A stretch of 58,707 bases of DNA, from assembly GCF_007280575.1 (NCBI RefSeq), contig NZ_VKJP01000006.1, positions 1 through 58,707 on the forward strand, in the 5' to 3' direction. Position numbers and translations under genes: made by a program. This DNA is from Streptomyces benahoarensis. GTDB lineage: Bacteria > Actinomycetota > Actinomycetes > Streptomycetales > Streptomycetaceae. Every line of letters starts with the position of its first letter. The first letter of the stretch is position 1. Shown in pieces: positions 34,313-44,215 of this stretch. The notes beneath the pieces are model-generated. The model searched no databases, had not been told where the DNA came from, and worked only from the letters and a program-made list of their open reading frames with translations.

Positions 34313-35863
34313 ATGAGCGACACCCCCTCCACTTCTTCCCACGGTCACGGTCCGTTCATCGCGGCCATCGACCAGGGCACGACCTCCAGCCGCTGCATCG
34401 TGTTCGACAAGGACGGCCGCATCGTGTCGGTCGACCAGAAGGAGCACGAACAGATCTTCCCCAAGCCCGGCTGGGTCGAACACGATGCCGCCGAGATCTG
34501 GGCGAACGTCCAGCAGGTCGTGGCCGGCGCCGTCGCGAAGGCCGGCGTCACCGCCGACGACGTCAAGGCGATCGGCATCACCAACCAGCGCGAGACCACG
34601 CTGCTGTGGGACAAGCACACCGGTGAGCCGGTCCACAACGCCATCGTCTGGCAGGACACCCGCACCGACGCGCTCTGCAAGGAGCTGGGCCGCAACGTCG
34701 GCCAGGACCGCTTCCGCCGCGAGACCGGCCTGCCGCTGGCCTCGTACTTCGCGGGCCCGAAGATCCGCTGGCTGCTGGACAACGTCGAGGGGCTGCGCGA
34801 GCGCGCCGAGCGCGGCGACATCCTCTTCGGCACGATGGACTCCTGGGTCATCTGGAACCTCACCGGTGGCGTGAACGGCGGCGTGCACGTCACGGACGTC
34901 ACCAACGCCTCGCGCACCCTGCTGATGAACCTCCACACGCTGGAGTGGGACGACAAGATCCTCCAGTCGATCGGGATCCCCGCCGCCGTCCTCCCGGAGA
35001 TCAAGTCCTCCGCCGAGGTCTACGGCACCAGCGCCGACGGCACCCTCGCCGGGGTCCCCGTCGCGTCCGCCCTCGGTGACCAGCAGGCCGCGCTGTTCGG
35101 CCAGACCTGCTTCTCGCAGGGCGAGGCCAAGTCCACGTACGGCACCGGCACCTTCATGCTGATGAACACCGGCAACCAGCCGGTGAACTCGTACAACGGG
35201 CTGCTGACCACCGTCGGCTACCGCATCGGCGACCAGGCCCCGGTCTACGCCCTGGAAGGCTCCATCGCCGTCACCGGTTCGCTGGTGCAGTGGATGCGCG
35301 ACCAGATGGGCCTGATCAACTCCGCCGCGGAGATCGAGACGCTGGCCTCCACCGTCGAGGACAACGGCGGCGCGTACTTCGTCCCGGCCTTCTCCGGCCT
35401 GTTCGCCCCCTACTGGCGCTCCGATGCGCGCGGCGTGATCGCGGGTCTGACCCGCTACGTCACCAAGGCGCACATCGCCCGCGCCGTACTTGAGGCCACC
35501 GCCTGGCAGACCCGCGAGATCACCGACGCCATGACGAAGGACTCCGGCGTCGAGCTGACCGCGCTCAAGGTCGACGGCGGTATGACCTCCAACAACCTGC
35601 TGATGCAGACCATCTCGGACTTCCTGGACGCGCCGGTGGTGCGCCCGATGGTGGCCGAGACGACCTGCCTCGGCGCTGCCTACGCGGCCGGTCTGGCCGT
35701 CGGCTTCTGGTCCAGCACCGACGAGCTGCGCGCCAACTGGCGCCGGGCCGCCGAATGGACCCCCCGGATGGATGCGGCCACCCGTGACCGCGAGTACAAG
35801 AGCTGGCTCAAGGCAGTGGAACGCTCCATGGGCTGGCTCGACGACGACACTGTCGAGGAGTAA
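34313..35863 (+). CDS. glpK: Glycerol kinase
   Basis: The 516-residue FGGY-family kinase phosphorylates glycerol to sn-glycerol-3-phosphate with ATP. The N-terminal phosphate loop [15 protein letters not shown] and [16 protein letters not shown] are present. [31 protein letters not shown] and [11 protein letters not shown] are also typical, as is [18 protein letters not shown] 34313 follows CTGGAG and opens 49 bases after glpF. The kinase traps the glycerol taken up by GlpF and feeds GlpD. Confidence 0.97.
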   Translation: MSDTPSTSSHGHGPFIAAIDQGTTSSRCIVFDKDGRIVSVDQKEHEQIFPKPGWVEHDAAEIWANVQQVVAGAVAKAGVTADDVKAIGITNQRETTLLWDKHTGEPVHNAIVWQDTRTDALCKELGRNVGQDRFRRETGLPLASYFAGPKIRWLLDNVEGLRERAERGDILFGTMDSWVIWNLTGGVNGGVHVTDVTNASRTLLMNLHTLEWDDKILQSIGIPAAVLPEIKSSAEVYGTSADGTLAGVPVASALGDQQAALFGQTCFSQGEAKSTYGTGTFMLMNTGNQPVNSYNGLLTTVGYRIGDQAPVYALEGSIAVTGSLVQWMRDQMGLINSAAEIETLASTVEDNGGAYFVPAFSGLFAPYWRSDARGVIAGLTRYVTKAHIARAVLEATAWQTREITDAMTKDSGVELTALKVDGGMTSNNLLMQTISDFLDAPVVRPMVAETTCLGAAYAAGLAVGFWSSTDELRANWRRAAEWTPRMDAATRDREYKSWLKAVERSMGWLDDDTVEE

Positions 35864-35866
35864 TTG

Positions 35867-37471
35867 ATGAGCACCCTGCAGAGCGTCCCGGCCCTCGGGA
35901 CGCACCCGGCCGACGGTTCGACCCCGAGCCGCGCCGAAACCCGGGAACAGCTGTCCAAGGCGACGTACGACCTCCTGGTGATCGGTGGCGGCATCCTGGG
36001 CATCTCCACTGCCTGGCACGCCGCGCAGGCCGGACTGCGGGTGGCCCTGGTGGACGCCGGCGACTTCGCCGGCGCCACCTCCTCCGCCTCCTCCAAGCTG
36101 CTGCACGGCGGACTGCGCTACCTGCAGACCGGTGCGGTGAAGCTGGTGGCGGAGAACCACTTCGAGCGCCGTGCGGTCTCCCGTGAGGTGGCGCCGCACC
36201 TCGCCAACCCCCTCACCTTCTACCTGCCCGTCTACAAGGGCGGCCCGCACGGCGCGGCCAAGCTCGGCGCCGGTGTCTTCGCCTACTCCGCGCTCTCCGC
36301 GTTCGGCGACGGCGTCGGCCACGTCATATCGCCGGCCAAGGCCCAGCGCGACGTGCCGGAGCTGCGGACCGAGAACCTCAAGGCCGTCGCGGTCTACGGC
36401 GACGACCAGATGAACGACGCCCGTATGGCGCTGATGACCGTCCGCGCCGCCGTCGCGGCCGGGGCCACGGTCCTCAACCACGCCGAGGTCACCGGGCTGC
36501 GCTTCACCCAGGGCCGGGTCACCGGTGCCGAGTTGAAGGACCGCACGGACGGCGAGGAGTTCGGCGTCAGCGCCCGCCTCGTCCTCAACGCCACCGGCCC
36601 GTGGGTGGACCACCTGCGCAAGATGGAGGACCCGAACGCGGCCCCCTCCATCCGCCTCTCCAAGGGCGCGCACCTGGTCCTCAAGCGCACCTCCCCCTGG
36701 AAGGCGGCGCTGGCCACCCCGATCGACAAGTACCGCATCACCTTCGCCCTCCCCTGGGAGGACATGCTGCTGCTCGGTACCACCGACGAGGAGTACGAGG
36801 GCGACCCGGCGGACGTCGCGGTCACCGAGAAGGACACCGCCCAGATCCTGGACGAGGCCGCCTTCTCCGTCCGTGACCAGCAGCTGTCGCGGGACCTGAT
36901 CACCTACTCGTTCGCCGGTCTGCGGGTGCTGCCCGGCGGCCCCGGCGACACCTCCAAGGCCAAGCGCGAGACGGTCGTGACCGAGGGCAGCGGCGGCATG
37001 CTGTCCGTCGCGGGCGGCAAGTGGACGACCTTCCGCCACATCGGCCGTACGGTCATGAACAAGCTCGCCGCGCTCCCCGGCCACCCGCTGGCCGGTGACA
37101 TGGAGCCGATCTCGCACCTGCCGAAGAAGCTCCCGCTGCCCGGTATCGCCAACCCGAACGCGGTGGCGCACCGCCTGCTGATCGACGGCGGCGCCAATGG
37201 TCCGCAGATGGCGCCGGAGACCGCGCGGCACCTCGCCACGCACTACGGCTCGCTGTCGTTCGACATCGCGCGCCTGGCGAACGAGAACCCGGAGCTGGCC
37301 GGGCGCATCCACCCGGACGCGCCGGAGATCTGGGCGCAGGTCGCGTACGCCCGTGACCACGAGTGGGCCGAGACCGTGGACGACGTGCTGCGCCGCCGTA
37401 CCACGCTGACCATCCGCGGCCTGGACACGGAGGACGTCCGCGCCAAGGTGAAGGGCATGCTCGAAGGCTGA
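35867..37471 (+). CDS. glpD: Glycerol-3-phosphate dehydrogenase (FAD, aerobic)
   Basis: The 534-residue membrane-associated flavoenzyme oxidises glycerol-3-phosphate to dihydroxyacetone phosphate. The FAD-binding GGGILGISTAWHAAQAGLRVALVD and the family signature SSKLLHGGLRYLQTG are clear, with GKWTTFRHIGR towards the C-terminus. ATG 35867 opens three bases after the glpK stop, with GAGGAG overlapping the end of glpK, so the two are translationally coupled. A hairpin at 37504-37542 closes the operon. Confidence 0.96.
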   Translation: MSTLQSVPALGTHPADGSTPSRAETREQLSKATYDLLVIGGGILGISTAWHAAQAGLRVALVDAGDFAGATSSASSKLLHGGLRYLQTGAVKLVAENHFERRAVSREVAPHLANPLTFYLPVYKGGPHGAAKLGAGVFAYSALSAFGDGVGHVISPAKAQRDVPELRTENLKAVAVYGDDQMNDARMALMTVRAAVAAGATVLNHAEVTGLRFTQGRVTGAELKDRTDGEEFGVSARLVLNATGPWVDHLRKMEDPNAAPSIRLSKGAHLVLKRTSPWKAALATPIDKYRITFALPWEDMLLLGTTDEEYEGDPADVAVTEKDTAQILDEAAFSVRDQQLSRDLITYSFAGLRVLPGGPGDTSKAKRETVVTEGSGGMLSVAGGKWTTFRHIGRTVMNKLAALPGHPLAGDMEPISHLPKKLPLPGIANPNAVAHRLLIDGGANGPQMAPETARHLATHYGSLSFDIARLANENPELAGRIHPDAPEIWAQVAYARDHEWAETVDDVLRRRTTLTIRGLDTEDVRAKVKGMLEG

Positions 37472-37503
37472 TCCCGGGGCGTACGCCGCGCGCGTACGGT
37501 CCG

Positions 37504-37542
37504 GCCGGAGGGGCGGTTCCCGTACGGGGCCGCCCCTCCGGC
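37504..37542 (+). terminator. Terminator of the glycerol operon
   Basis: GCCGGAGGGGCGG pairs perfectly with CCGCCCCTCCGGC over 13 bp around a 13-base loop that itself contains CCCGTACGGG. Confidence 0.75.
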
Positions 37543-37642
37543 GTGTGCGGGTACGGAGGCGGTGGCCGCCGGGGGCCGCCCTTCCTGTGCCGCCCGGTAC
37601 GCACCGGGCTGGGGCCGGGGCCGCAGGCCGGGCCATAATGGA

Positions 37643-37663
37643 CCCAGACATCGGATGTCTGGG
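37643..37663. promoter_or_regulatory. Palindromic operator before the FadR-type regulator
   Basis: CCCAGACAT and ATGTCTGGG form a perfect 9-bp inverted repeat around CGG, 36 bases before the regulator's start. The layout fits FadR-subfamily sites. Its core ACATCGGATG recurs at the sugar-acid operon promoter. Confidence 0.7.
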
Positions 37664-37698
37664 GAGATGTCCGGCGGGTCCGAAGGGGGAGGTCGGCC

Positions 37699-38370
37699 GT
37701 GGCGGTCACTGATGAGGCCATCGAGAAGATCAAGGGGATGATCGTCTCGGGGGCGCTGCGGCCGGGCGACCGGCTGCCGAAGGAGAGCGAACTCGCCGCG
37801 GAGCTGGGCCTGTCGCGCAATTCGCTGCGCGAGGCGGTGCGGGCGCTGTCGCTGATCCGCATCCTCGACGTACGGCAGGGCGACGGTACGTACGTCACCA
37901 GCCTCGATCCGCAGCTGCTGCTGGAGGCGCTGAGTTTCGTGGTGGACTTCCACCGCGACGACACGGTGCTGGAGTTCCTCGCCGTCCGCCGGATCCTGGA
38001 GCCCGCCGCCACCGCGATGGCCGCCGGACGGATCGATCCGGCCGAACTCGACGCGCTGGACGCGGGGTTGGCGGCGCTGGGCCCGGCGCCGTCGGTGGAG
38101 GAGCTGGTCGCCGGGGACCTGGAGTTCCACCGGCGGATCGTCGCGGCGTCCGGCAACTCCGTGCTCTGCTCCCTGCTGGAGGGCCTGTCGGGGCCGACCA
38201 CCCGGGCGCGGGTCTGGCGCGGGCTGACGCAGAAGGACGCGGTGGCCCGGACGCTCACCGAACACCGCGCGATCCTCGCCGCCCTGCGCGACGGCGACGC
38301 GGAGGCGGCGCGGGCGTGGGCGACGGTCCATATCGCGAGCGTGGAGCAGTGGTTGCGGTCGACGTTGTGA
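37699..38370 (+). CDS. GntR-family (FadR subfamily) transcriptional regulator
   Basis: The 223-residue regulator has a winged helix-turn-helix (LRPGDRLPKESELAAELGLSRNSLREAVRALSLIRILDVRQGDGTYV, about 17-63). The all-helical FCD ligand-binding domain follows, with metal-type ligands in EFLAVRRILEPAATAMAA, EFHRRIVAASGN and EHRAILAALRDGD. GTG 37699 follows GGGGGAGG. It faces the seven-gene deoxysugar operon. A shared operator core over that operon's -10 box suggests it represses the operon until a pathway acid binds. Confidence 0.93.
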   Translation: MAVTDEAIEKIKGMIVSGALRPGDRLPKESELAAELGLSRNSLREAVRALSLIRILDVRQGDGTYVTSLDPQLLLEALSFVVDFHRDDTVLEFLAVRRILEPAATAMAAGRIDPAELDALDAGLAALGPAPSVEELVAGDLEFHRRIVAASGNSVLCSLLEGLSGPTTRARVWRGLTQKDAVARTLTEHRAILAALRDGDAEAARAWATVHIASVEQWLRSTL

Positions 38371-38450
38371 GGGCCGGGCACCGGGGGCGGTGAGGCGGGC
38401 GGTGCGGGCACCGGAGCCGTGGCGGTCGGCCGGGCCGCGCGTCGTACCGC

Positions 38451-39284
38451 TCAGCCCGCCCCCCCGATCCCGTACACCCGCGCCGCCGTCCCCCCGAAGA
38501 CCGCGGCGCGTTCGGCGGCGGTGAGGTGGGCGGTGGCGGTCTCGGCGAGGGTGTGGACGGTGGCGTAGCCGGCGGCGAGGGTGCAGACCGGCCAGTCGGA
38601 GCCGAAGAGGACCCGGTCGGGGCCGAAGGCGTCGAGGACGTGCCGGGCGTACGGCAGGAGCTGGCCGGGCCGCCAGTGCGTCCAGTCGGCCTCGGTGACC
38701 AGCCCGGAGAGTTTGCAGCTGACGTGCGGCAGGGCGGCGAGGGCGGCGAGGGCCGCGGCCCAGCCCGCGTCGTCGCCGCCGACCGCCGGTTTCCCCGCGT
38801 GGTCCAGGACGAACGCCAGCTCCGGTACGGCGCGGGCGGCGGCGAGCGCGGCGGGCAGTTCGCGCGGGGTGACCAGCAGGTCGTAGACGCGTCCGGCAGC
38901 CGCCACGGCGCGCAGTCCGCGCAGTACGCCGGGGCGGATCAGCCAGTCCGGGTCCGGTTCGTCCTGCACCTGATGGCGCAGGCCCACCAGGGCGGGCGGG
39001 TGCGCGGCGAGCGTCGCGGGCAGGGCGGGGTCGGTGAGATCGGCCCAGCCGACGACGCCCCGCACCGGGCCGGGGCCCGCCGCCACCGCCAGCAGCTCGG
39101 CGGTCTCCTCCGCGGAGGACGAGGACTGGACGAGGACGGTGGCGTCGATGCGGTGCGCGGCTAGCTGCGGGAGCAGTTCGGCGAGGGTGTGGTCGCGGCG
39201 CAGCGGATCGGCCCAGGGGCCGGTCATCCAGGGCTGCGGGCGGCGGGAGAGGTCCCACAGGTGATGGTGGGCGTCGATGCGCAT
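38451..39284 (-). CDS. Amidohydrolase-family sugar lactonase (L-fuconolactonase-like)
   Basis: The 277-residue TIM-barrel protein starts MRIDAHHHLWDLSRRPQPWM, the metal-binding HHHxWD signature of COG3618 lactonases. A later His falls in LVGLRHQVQDEPDPDW, another in FVLDHAGKP, and the catalytic Asp in VLFGSDWPVC. It should open L-fucono-1,4-lactone (or the matching lactone) to the acid. It is the last gene of the operon, 50 bp after the aldo/keto reductase that would make the lactone. Confidence 0.87.
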   Translation of the reverse strand: MRIDAHHHLWDLSRRPQPWMTGPWADPLRRDHTLAELLPQLAAHRIDATVLVQSSSSAEETAELLAVAAGPGPVRGVVGWADLTDPALPATLAAHPPALVGLRHQVQDEPDPDWLIRPGVLRGLRAVAAAGRVYDLLVTPRELPAALAAARAVPELAFVLDHAGKPAVGGDDAGWAAALAALAALPHVSCKLSGLVTEADWTHWRPGQLLPYARHVLDAFGPDRVLFGSDWPVCTLAAGYATVHTLAETATAHLTAAERAAVFGGTAARVYGIGGAG

Positions 39285-39334
39285 CGGTGGTCTCCGGGTC
39301 GGTGGCGGGCGGCTCGGGGCCCCCGGGCGGCGGT

Positions 39335-40339
39335 TCAGGGCGCGGCGGTCGGCAGCGGTACGTCGGGGGCGAGCAGCCCGCGGTCGACGAGGGCGGGCCA
39401 GAGCGCGTCCGGGATGTCGTGGCCGAAGAGCGCGGCGTTCTCGGTGGCCTCCCGGGCGCCCGCCGCGCCGACGACCACCCCGGCGACCGCCGGATGGCCG
39501 AACGGGAAGCGGAGCGCCGCCGCCTTGAGCGGGACGCCGAACGTGGCGCAGACGGCGGCGAGTTCGCGGGCGCGGGCGACCAGGTGCGGCGGGGCGGGCG
39601 CGTAGTCGTACGGGGCGCCGGGCGACGGGTCGGCGAGCAGACCGGAGTTGTAGACGCCGCCGACGACGACGGAGGTGCCGCGGCGGGCGCAGACCGGCAG
39701 CAGATCGTCGAGGGCGGTGCGCTCCAGGAGCGTCCAGCGCCCGGCGCAGAGCACCACGTCCACGTCGAGGTCGGCGACCAGCCGGGCCAGGACGTCGCTG
39801 TGGTTCATGCCGAAGCCGATGGCGCCGACCCGGCCCTCGGCGCGGAGTTCGGCGAGCGCCGGGTAGCCGGTGGCGTACACCTCGGGCAGATGGTGTTCGA
39901 CGTCGTGCAGATAGACGATGTCGGCGGTGTCGGTGCCGAGGCGTGCCAGGGAGGCGTCGAGGGTGGCGCGGATGCCGTCGCGGGTGAAGTCCCAGGTCCG
40001 GGCGCGGGCGGGGGTGGCGACGAACCCCTCCCCCGCGGGCGTCTCCCCCGGTGCGAGCGGTCGCAGGCGGCGGCCGGCCTTGGTGGCGAGGGTGTACCCG
40101 GCGCGGTCGTGGCCGCGCAGCGCCCGGCCGAGGCGTTCCTCGGCGAGGCCGACGCCGTAGTGCGGCGCGGTGTCGAAGTGGGCGACGCCCGCGGCGAGGG
40201 CGGCGCGGACGGTGGCCAGGGCGTCGTCCTCGGTCACGGCGCGGTAGAGGTTGCCGAGCGGGGCGCAGCCGAGGCCGAGCGGCGGGACGGTGACGGCGGA
40301 CCGGCCGAGCCGGCGCGGGCCGCGGGGCGGTGGGGTCAT
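39335..40339 (-). CDS. Aldo/keto reductase (probable L-fucose 1-dehydrogenase)
   Basis: The 334-residue (alpha/beta)8 reductase carries the tetrad: Asp56 and Tyr61 in HFDTAPHYG, Lys87 in LATKAGR and His in YLHDVEHH. It resembles the D-threo-aldose/L-fucose dehydrogenase group (PPLGLGCAPLGNLY start, DFTRDGIRATLDASLARLGTD). With a lactonase and an acid dehydratase in the same operon, oxidation of the free sugar at C1 is the likely reaction. The sugar itself is inferred. It lies 16 bp after the permease gene. Confidence 0.85.
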   Translation of the reverse strand: MTPPPRGPRRLGRSAVTVPPLGLGCAPLGNLYRAVTEDDALATVRAALAAGVAHFDTAPHYGVGLAEERLGRALRGHDRAGYTLATKAGRRLRPLAPGETPAGEGFVATPARARTWDFTRDGIRATLDASLARLGTDTADIVYLHDVEHHLPEVYATGYPALAELRAEGRVGAIGFGMNHSDVLARLVADLDVDVVLCAGRWTLLERTALDDLLPVCARRGTSVVVGGVYNSGLLADPSPGAPYDYAPAPPHLVARARELAAVCATFGVPLKAAALRFPFGHPAVAGVVVGAAGAREATENAALFGHDIPDALWPALVDRGLLAPDVPLPTAAP

Positions 40340-40355
40340 GGCGTCCGGCTCCTCG

Positions 40356-41390
40356 TCAGTCCTGTTTCCCGCCGCCGGCGAACCGGGAGATGACCAGCGC
40401 GACGATGATGATCGCGCCGTTGAGGAACTGCGTCCACAGCGGCGGCACCCCGGCCAGCGTCATCACGTTGATGACGAGTTGGAGGGTGAGGACGCCGGTC
40501 AGCGCGCCGAAGAGGGTGCCGCGGCCGCCCTTGAGGCTGATGCCGCCGATCACCGCGGCGGCGAAGACCTGGAAGATCCAGCCGTTGCCCTGGCTCGCCG
40601 AGACCGCGCCGTAGTGGCCGGTGTAGAGGATCCCGGCGAACGCGGCGAGGAGTCCGCCGACGGCGAGGACGATCCAGGTGAGCCGGTCGACGCGGATCCC
40701 GGCCGCGCGGGCCGCCTCCGGGTTGCCGCCGACCGCGTACAGCGCCCGGCCGTGCCGCAGGTAGCCGAGGGCGGCGCCCCCGGCGGCGAAGAGGGCGAGG
40801 CAGATCCAGACGGCTGCGGGGACGCCCAGCCAGGTGGCGCCGCCGAGGTAGGCGAAGGACGGCGGGACGTCGCCGATGGAGCGGCCCTCGGAGAGCCCGA
40901 CCTGGAGGCCACGGAGCGCGGTGAGCATGCCGAGGGTGGCGATGAAGCCGTTGACGCGGAGGGTGAGGATGAGGAAGCCGTTGACGGTGCCGATCGCGGC
41001 GCCGACGGCGAGGCAGAGCGGCACGGCGGTCCAGGCGGGCAGCAGCTCCAGGCCCGTGAAACGGTCGCCGTGCGCGGGCATCACCAGCCACAGCGCGACC
41101 ACCGGCGCCAGCCCGATGGTCGACTCCAGCGAGAGGTCCATCCGGCCGCTGATGAGGATCAGCGCCTCGCCGAGGACGAGCAGGCCGAGTTCGGTGGACT
41201 GCTGGACGACGCCGACGAGGTTGTCGCGGGTGAGGAAGGCGGGCGAGACGATGAAGCCGATCACGCCCAGCACGAGGATCACCGGGACGAGCGAGAAGTC
41301 CCGCCAGCGGCCCGGTCGCACGGTGCGGGCGCGGGGCGCGGAGGACGGCGTCGTCGCCCCGGCGTCGGGCGGCGCTGCGGTCTCGGTCAT
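40356..41390 (-). CDS. Sugar ABC transporter permease (RbsC/AraH family)
   Basis: The 344-residue permease has eight to ten membrane segments. The family stretches [48 protein letters not shown] and [25 protein letters not shown] are present. It should form a homodimeric channel with the adjacent binding protein and ATPase. Its ATG overlaps the ATPase stop codon by four bases (ATGA), indicating translational coupling. No second permease gene exists, as usual for this class. Confidence 0.93.
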   Translation of the reverse strand: MTETAAPPDAGATTPSSAPRARTVRPGRWRDFSLVPVILVLGVIGFIVSPAFLTRDNLVGVVQQSTELGLLVLGEALILISGRMDLSLESTIGLAPVVALWLVMPAHGDRFTGLELLPAWTAVPLCLAVGAAIGTVNGFLILTLRVNGFIATLGMLTALRGLQVGLSEGRSIGDVPPSFAYLGGATWLGVPAAVWICLALFAAGGAALGYLRHGRALYAVGGNPEAARAAGIRVDRLTWIVLAVGGLLAAFAGILYTGHYGAVSASQGNGWIFQVFAAAVIGGISLKGGRGTLFGALTGVLTLQLVINVMTLAGVPPLWTQFLNGAIIIVALVISRFAGGGKQD

Positions 41391-43159
41391 GGCGCGGTTC
41401 CTTCCGTTGCGTCGGGGCGGGCGGCGGGGGCGACCGGGTCACCGACCGGGGGCGCGGCCGGACCGGCGGCCGGACGGACGGGCGGACCGGCGGGCGGCGC
41501 GGCGGCGCCGTGCGCGGGGCGCCCGCCCGGGGCTTCGACGGCCGCGCCCGGTGGCGCCATGCCCTCCATCGCCGCGACCAGCTCCCCGTCGCGCCATCCG
41601 GCGGCGAACTCCCCGGTCACCCGGCCGCGGAAGAGCGTCAGGACCCGGTCGCAGATCCGCAGGTCGTCCAGTTCGTCGGAGACGATCAGCGCGCAGGCGC
41701 CCGCGTCCGCGACCCGCCGTACGGTGCCGAGCAGCGCCTCCTTGGACTTGATGTCGACGCCGTTGGTGGGGCGTACGGCGACGAGCACCCGGGGCTCGCG
41801 GGCCAGGGCGCGGGCGATGACGACCTTCTGCTGGTTGCCGCCGGAGAGTCCGGTCACCGGCGCGGCGGGTCCGGCCGCCTTGATGTCCAGCGCGGTGATC
41901 ATCCGCCGGGCGAACTCCCGGGCCCGGGACGGCAGCACGGTGCCGCCCGGGCCCAGCTGGTCGCCCACGGTCAGGGTGACGTTCTCGGCGACGCTGCGGG
42001 TGGCGATCAGCCCCTCGCGGTGCCGGTCCTCCGGTACGTAGCCGATCCCGGCGGCCAGGGCGTGCGGGACGGAGCCGGCGCGGACCGGGCGGCCGCCGAC
42101 CGTGATCCGGCCGCCGCCGGGGGCCCGCAGCCCGGCCAGCGTCTCGGCGAGGGCGGTGGCCCCGCTCCCGGCGGCGCCCGCCAGGCCGACCACCTCCCCG
42201 GCGCGTACGGCCAGATCGGCGGGGGCGAAGTGGCCGTCCAGGGCGAGGCGTTCGGTGCGCAGCACCTCGGGGCCGGGCGGGCCGGACGGCGGACGGTGGG
42301 CGGCGGTGCCCGGCCGCTCCCCCGTCATCGCCTCGACGAGCGCGTCCCGGGACAGCCCGGCGACGGGCGCGGTCAGCACCCGGCGGGCGTCCCGGAGCAC
42401 GGTGACGGTGTCACACAGCTCGTGGACCTCCTGGAGGTGGTGCGAGATGAAGAGGAAGGCGACGCCCCGGGCGCGCAGGGCGCGCAGCTCGGTGAAGAGC
42501 CGGTCGATTCCGGCGGCGTCGAGGCGGGCGGTCGGCTCGTCGAGGACGATCAGCCGGGCGCCGTGCGTCAGGGCGCGGGCGATCTCCACGAACTGCCGCT
42601 GCTCGACGCCGAGTTCACGGATCCGGGCGGCCGGGTCGACATCGACGCCGTACTCCGCCAGCACCTCGCGGGCGCGGGCGCGCAGGGCCTGCCAGCGGAT
42701 GCGGCCGCGCGGGAGGTGGCCCAGGTGGAGGTTTTCCGCGACGGTCAGGTCCGGGACGGTCATCGACCGCTGGTGGACGCAGGCCACCCGGCGTTGCCAG
42801 GCCGCGGCGTCACCGAAGCGGGGCGCCGCCCGCCCGGCGAAGCTGACGGTGCCGGTATCCGGCCGCACCAGCCCGGTGAGGACCGACACCAGGGTGGACT
42901 TCCCGGCGCCGTTGCGGCCGACGAGGGCGTGGGCCTCGCCGGGCCGGACGGTCAGCCGGACGCCGTCGAGGGCGAGGGTCGGGCCGAAGCGTTTGCGGAT
43001 GCCTTCGGCGTGGAGGGCAGGCGGGGCGCCGGGGTTGCCGGGGCCGGTGCGTGCACCGGGCGGCCTCCCGGCGTGCGGCCCGGCACCGTCGTCGGGGCCG
43101 GGCCCGGAAGGGCCGCCGGACGTGGTGCGCTCCCCCGGCGGCCCGCCCCTCCCCCTCAT
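41387..43159 (-). CDS. Sugar ABC transporter ATPase, two nucleotide-binding domains
   Basis: The 590-residue protein duplicates the ABC domain. Domain 1 has Walker A GRNGAGKST (near residue 80) and Walker B LIVLDEPTARLD, with a weakened signature LGVEQRQF. Domain 2 has a degenerate Walker A (GAAGSGATAL) but an intact signature LSGGNQQKV; its Walker B region reads VLVAVRPTNGVD. This asymmetry is typical of RbsA/MglA-like ATPases. The ends are rich in Pro, Gly and Ala. It overlaps both neighbours by ATGA. It powers import by the adjacent permease. Confidence 0.93.
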   Translation of the reverse strand: MRGRGGPPGERTTSGGPSGPGPDDGAGPHAGRPPGARTGPGNPGAPPALHAEGIRKRFGPTLALDGVRLTVRPGEAHALVGRNGAGKSTLVSVLTGLVRPDTGTVSFAGRAAPRFGDAAAWQRRVACVHQRSMTVPDLTVAENLHLGHLPRGRIRWQALRARAREVLAEYGVDVDPAARIRELGVEQRQFVEIARALTHGARLIVLDEPTARLDAAGIDRLFTELRALRARGVAFLFISHHLQEVHELCDTVTVLRDARRVLTAPVAGLSRDALVEAMTGERPGTAAHRPPSGPPGPEVLRTERLALDGHFAPADLAVRAGEVVGLAGAAGSGATALAETLAGLRAPGGGRITVGGRPVRAGSVPHALAAGIGYVPEDRHREGLIATRSVAENVTLTVGDQLGPGGTVLPSRAREFARRMITALDIKAAGPAAPVTGLSGGNQQKVVIARALAREPRVLVAVRPTNGVDIKSKEALLGTVRRVADAGACALIVSDELDDLRICDRVLTLFRGRVTGEFAAGWRDGELVAAMEGMAPPGAAVEAPGGRPAHGAAAPPAGPPVRPAAGPAAPPVGDPVAPAARPDATEGTAP

Positions 43160-44190
43160 TTCTTCTCCCGCTGATTGGCCCAGAGCGCCCGGTCGTCGAC
43201 GTTCTCCTTGGTGACGAGGGGTGCCGGAAGCTGGTCCTCCAGGCCGTTCGGGATCTTCACGATGGTGGAGCCGTGGCCGGTCGGGCCGGGCCGGAACGTC
43301 TTCTTCGCCAGGGCGGCGCGCGCGTAGAAGAGGGCGTACTGCGCGTAGAGGTCGGCGGGCTGGGAGAGGGTGGCGTCGATCTGCCCGGCGCGGATGGCGG
43401 CGAGTTCGTCGGGGATGCCGTCGTTGGAGATGACGGTGAGGTGGCCGGGGGTGCCCGCGGGCCGAAGGCGCTTCTCCTGCTTCAGGAGGGCGAGGACGGG
43501 CTGGAGGAAGGCGCCCCCGGCCTGGAGGTAGAGCCCGTCGAGGTCCGGGTGCTGGGCCAGCAGGCTCTGGAGCTTGGCGGAGGCGACCTCGCCCTTCCAG
43601 TCGGTGGCCAGCTCGTGCACGGTGATGCCCGGGTACTTCTTCTTCATGCAGGCGGCGAACGCCTCGGAGCGGTCGCGTCCGTTGACGGAGCTGAGGTCGC
43701 CCTGGAGTTCGGCGACCCGGCCGTGCCCGCCGAGCTTGCGGCCGAGGTAGTCGCAGGACTTCTCGCCGTACGCGCGGTTGTCGGCCCGTACGACCATGTA
43801 GACGGCGCCCTTGTCGGGGCGGGTGTCGACGCTGACGACGGGGATCTTCTTCGCCGCCAGGCGTTGCAGGGCGGTGGTGACCGCGCCGGTGTCCTGCGGG
43901 GCCATGACGACGGCCCTGGCGCCCTGGTCGGTGAGGGCCTGGACGTTGGAGACGACCTTCGCGACGTCGTTCTGGGAGGTGGACAGGGGCAGCGCGGGGA
44001 CGCCGTCGCGGTCGATGTCGTGTTCCAGATAGCGCTGGTAGGAGCTCCAGAAGTCGGTGTCGGTGCGCGGTATGTCGATGCCGATCCGCCCGGCCGTGGC
44101 GTCGCTGCCGCGGTTGCAGCCGGTGAGTGCGGCGGTGGCCAGCAGCGCGGCGCAGGCCAGCGCGCCGGTCGTACGCGGTCCCATGCTCAT
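43156..44190 (-). CDS. Sugar-binding lipoprotein of the ABC importer
   Basis: The 344-residue precursor has a lipoprotein signal ending ALTGC (Cys25). The mature part is a type I periplasmic-binding fold of the ribose/rhamnose-binding group. Family features include QNDVAKVVSNVQALTDQGARAVVMAPQDTGAV, VVSVDTRPD and GRVAELQGDLSSVNGRDRSEAF, with VISNDGIPDELAAIRAGQIDATLSQ near the end. It should capture the sugar outside the membrane. It starts 25 bp after the SDR stop and overlaps the ATPase start by four bases. Confidence 0.93.
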   Translation of the reverse strand: MSMGPRTTGALACAALLATAALTGCNRGSDATAGRIGIDIPRTDTDFWSSYQRYLEHDIDRDGVPALPLSTSQNDVAKVVSNVQALTDQGARAVVMAPQDTGAVTTALQRLAAKKIPVVSVDTRPDKGAVYMVVRADNRAYGEKSCDYLGRKLGGHGRVAELQGDLSSVNGRDRSEAFAACMKKKYPGITVHELATDWKGEVASAKLQSLLAQHPDLDGLYLQAGGAFLQPVLALLKQEKRLRPAGTPGHLTVISNDGIPDELAAIRAGQIDATLSQPADLYAQYALFYARAALAKKTFRPGPTGHGSTIVKIPNGLEDQLPAPLVTKENVDDRALWANQREKK

Positions 44191-44215
44191 TCCTCCGTCG
44201 TGCGGTCGCGGGTGG

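Noticed and set aside
34298-37651. Minus-strand frame of 1117 codons across glpK and glpD
   Set aside because: It runs through two intact coding genes and their junction on the other strand and has low-complexity composition.
38371-38450. Terminator between the FadR regulator and the lactonase
   Set aside because: The region is a mixture of GC-rich short repeats with several competing weak pairings and no single convincing stem.
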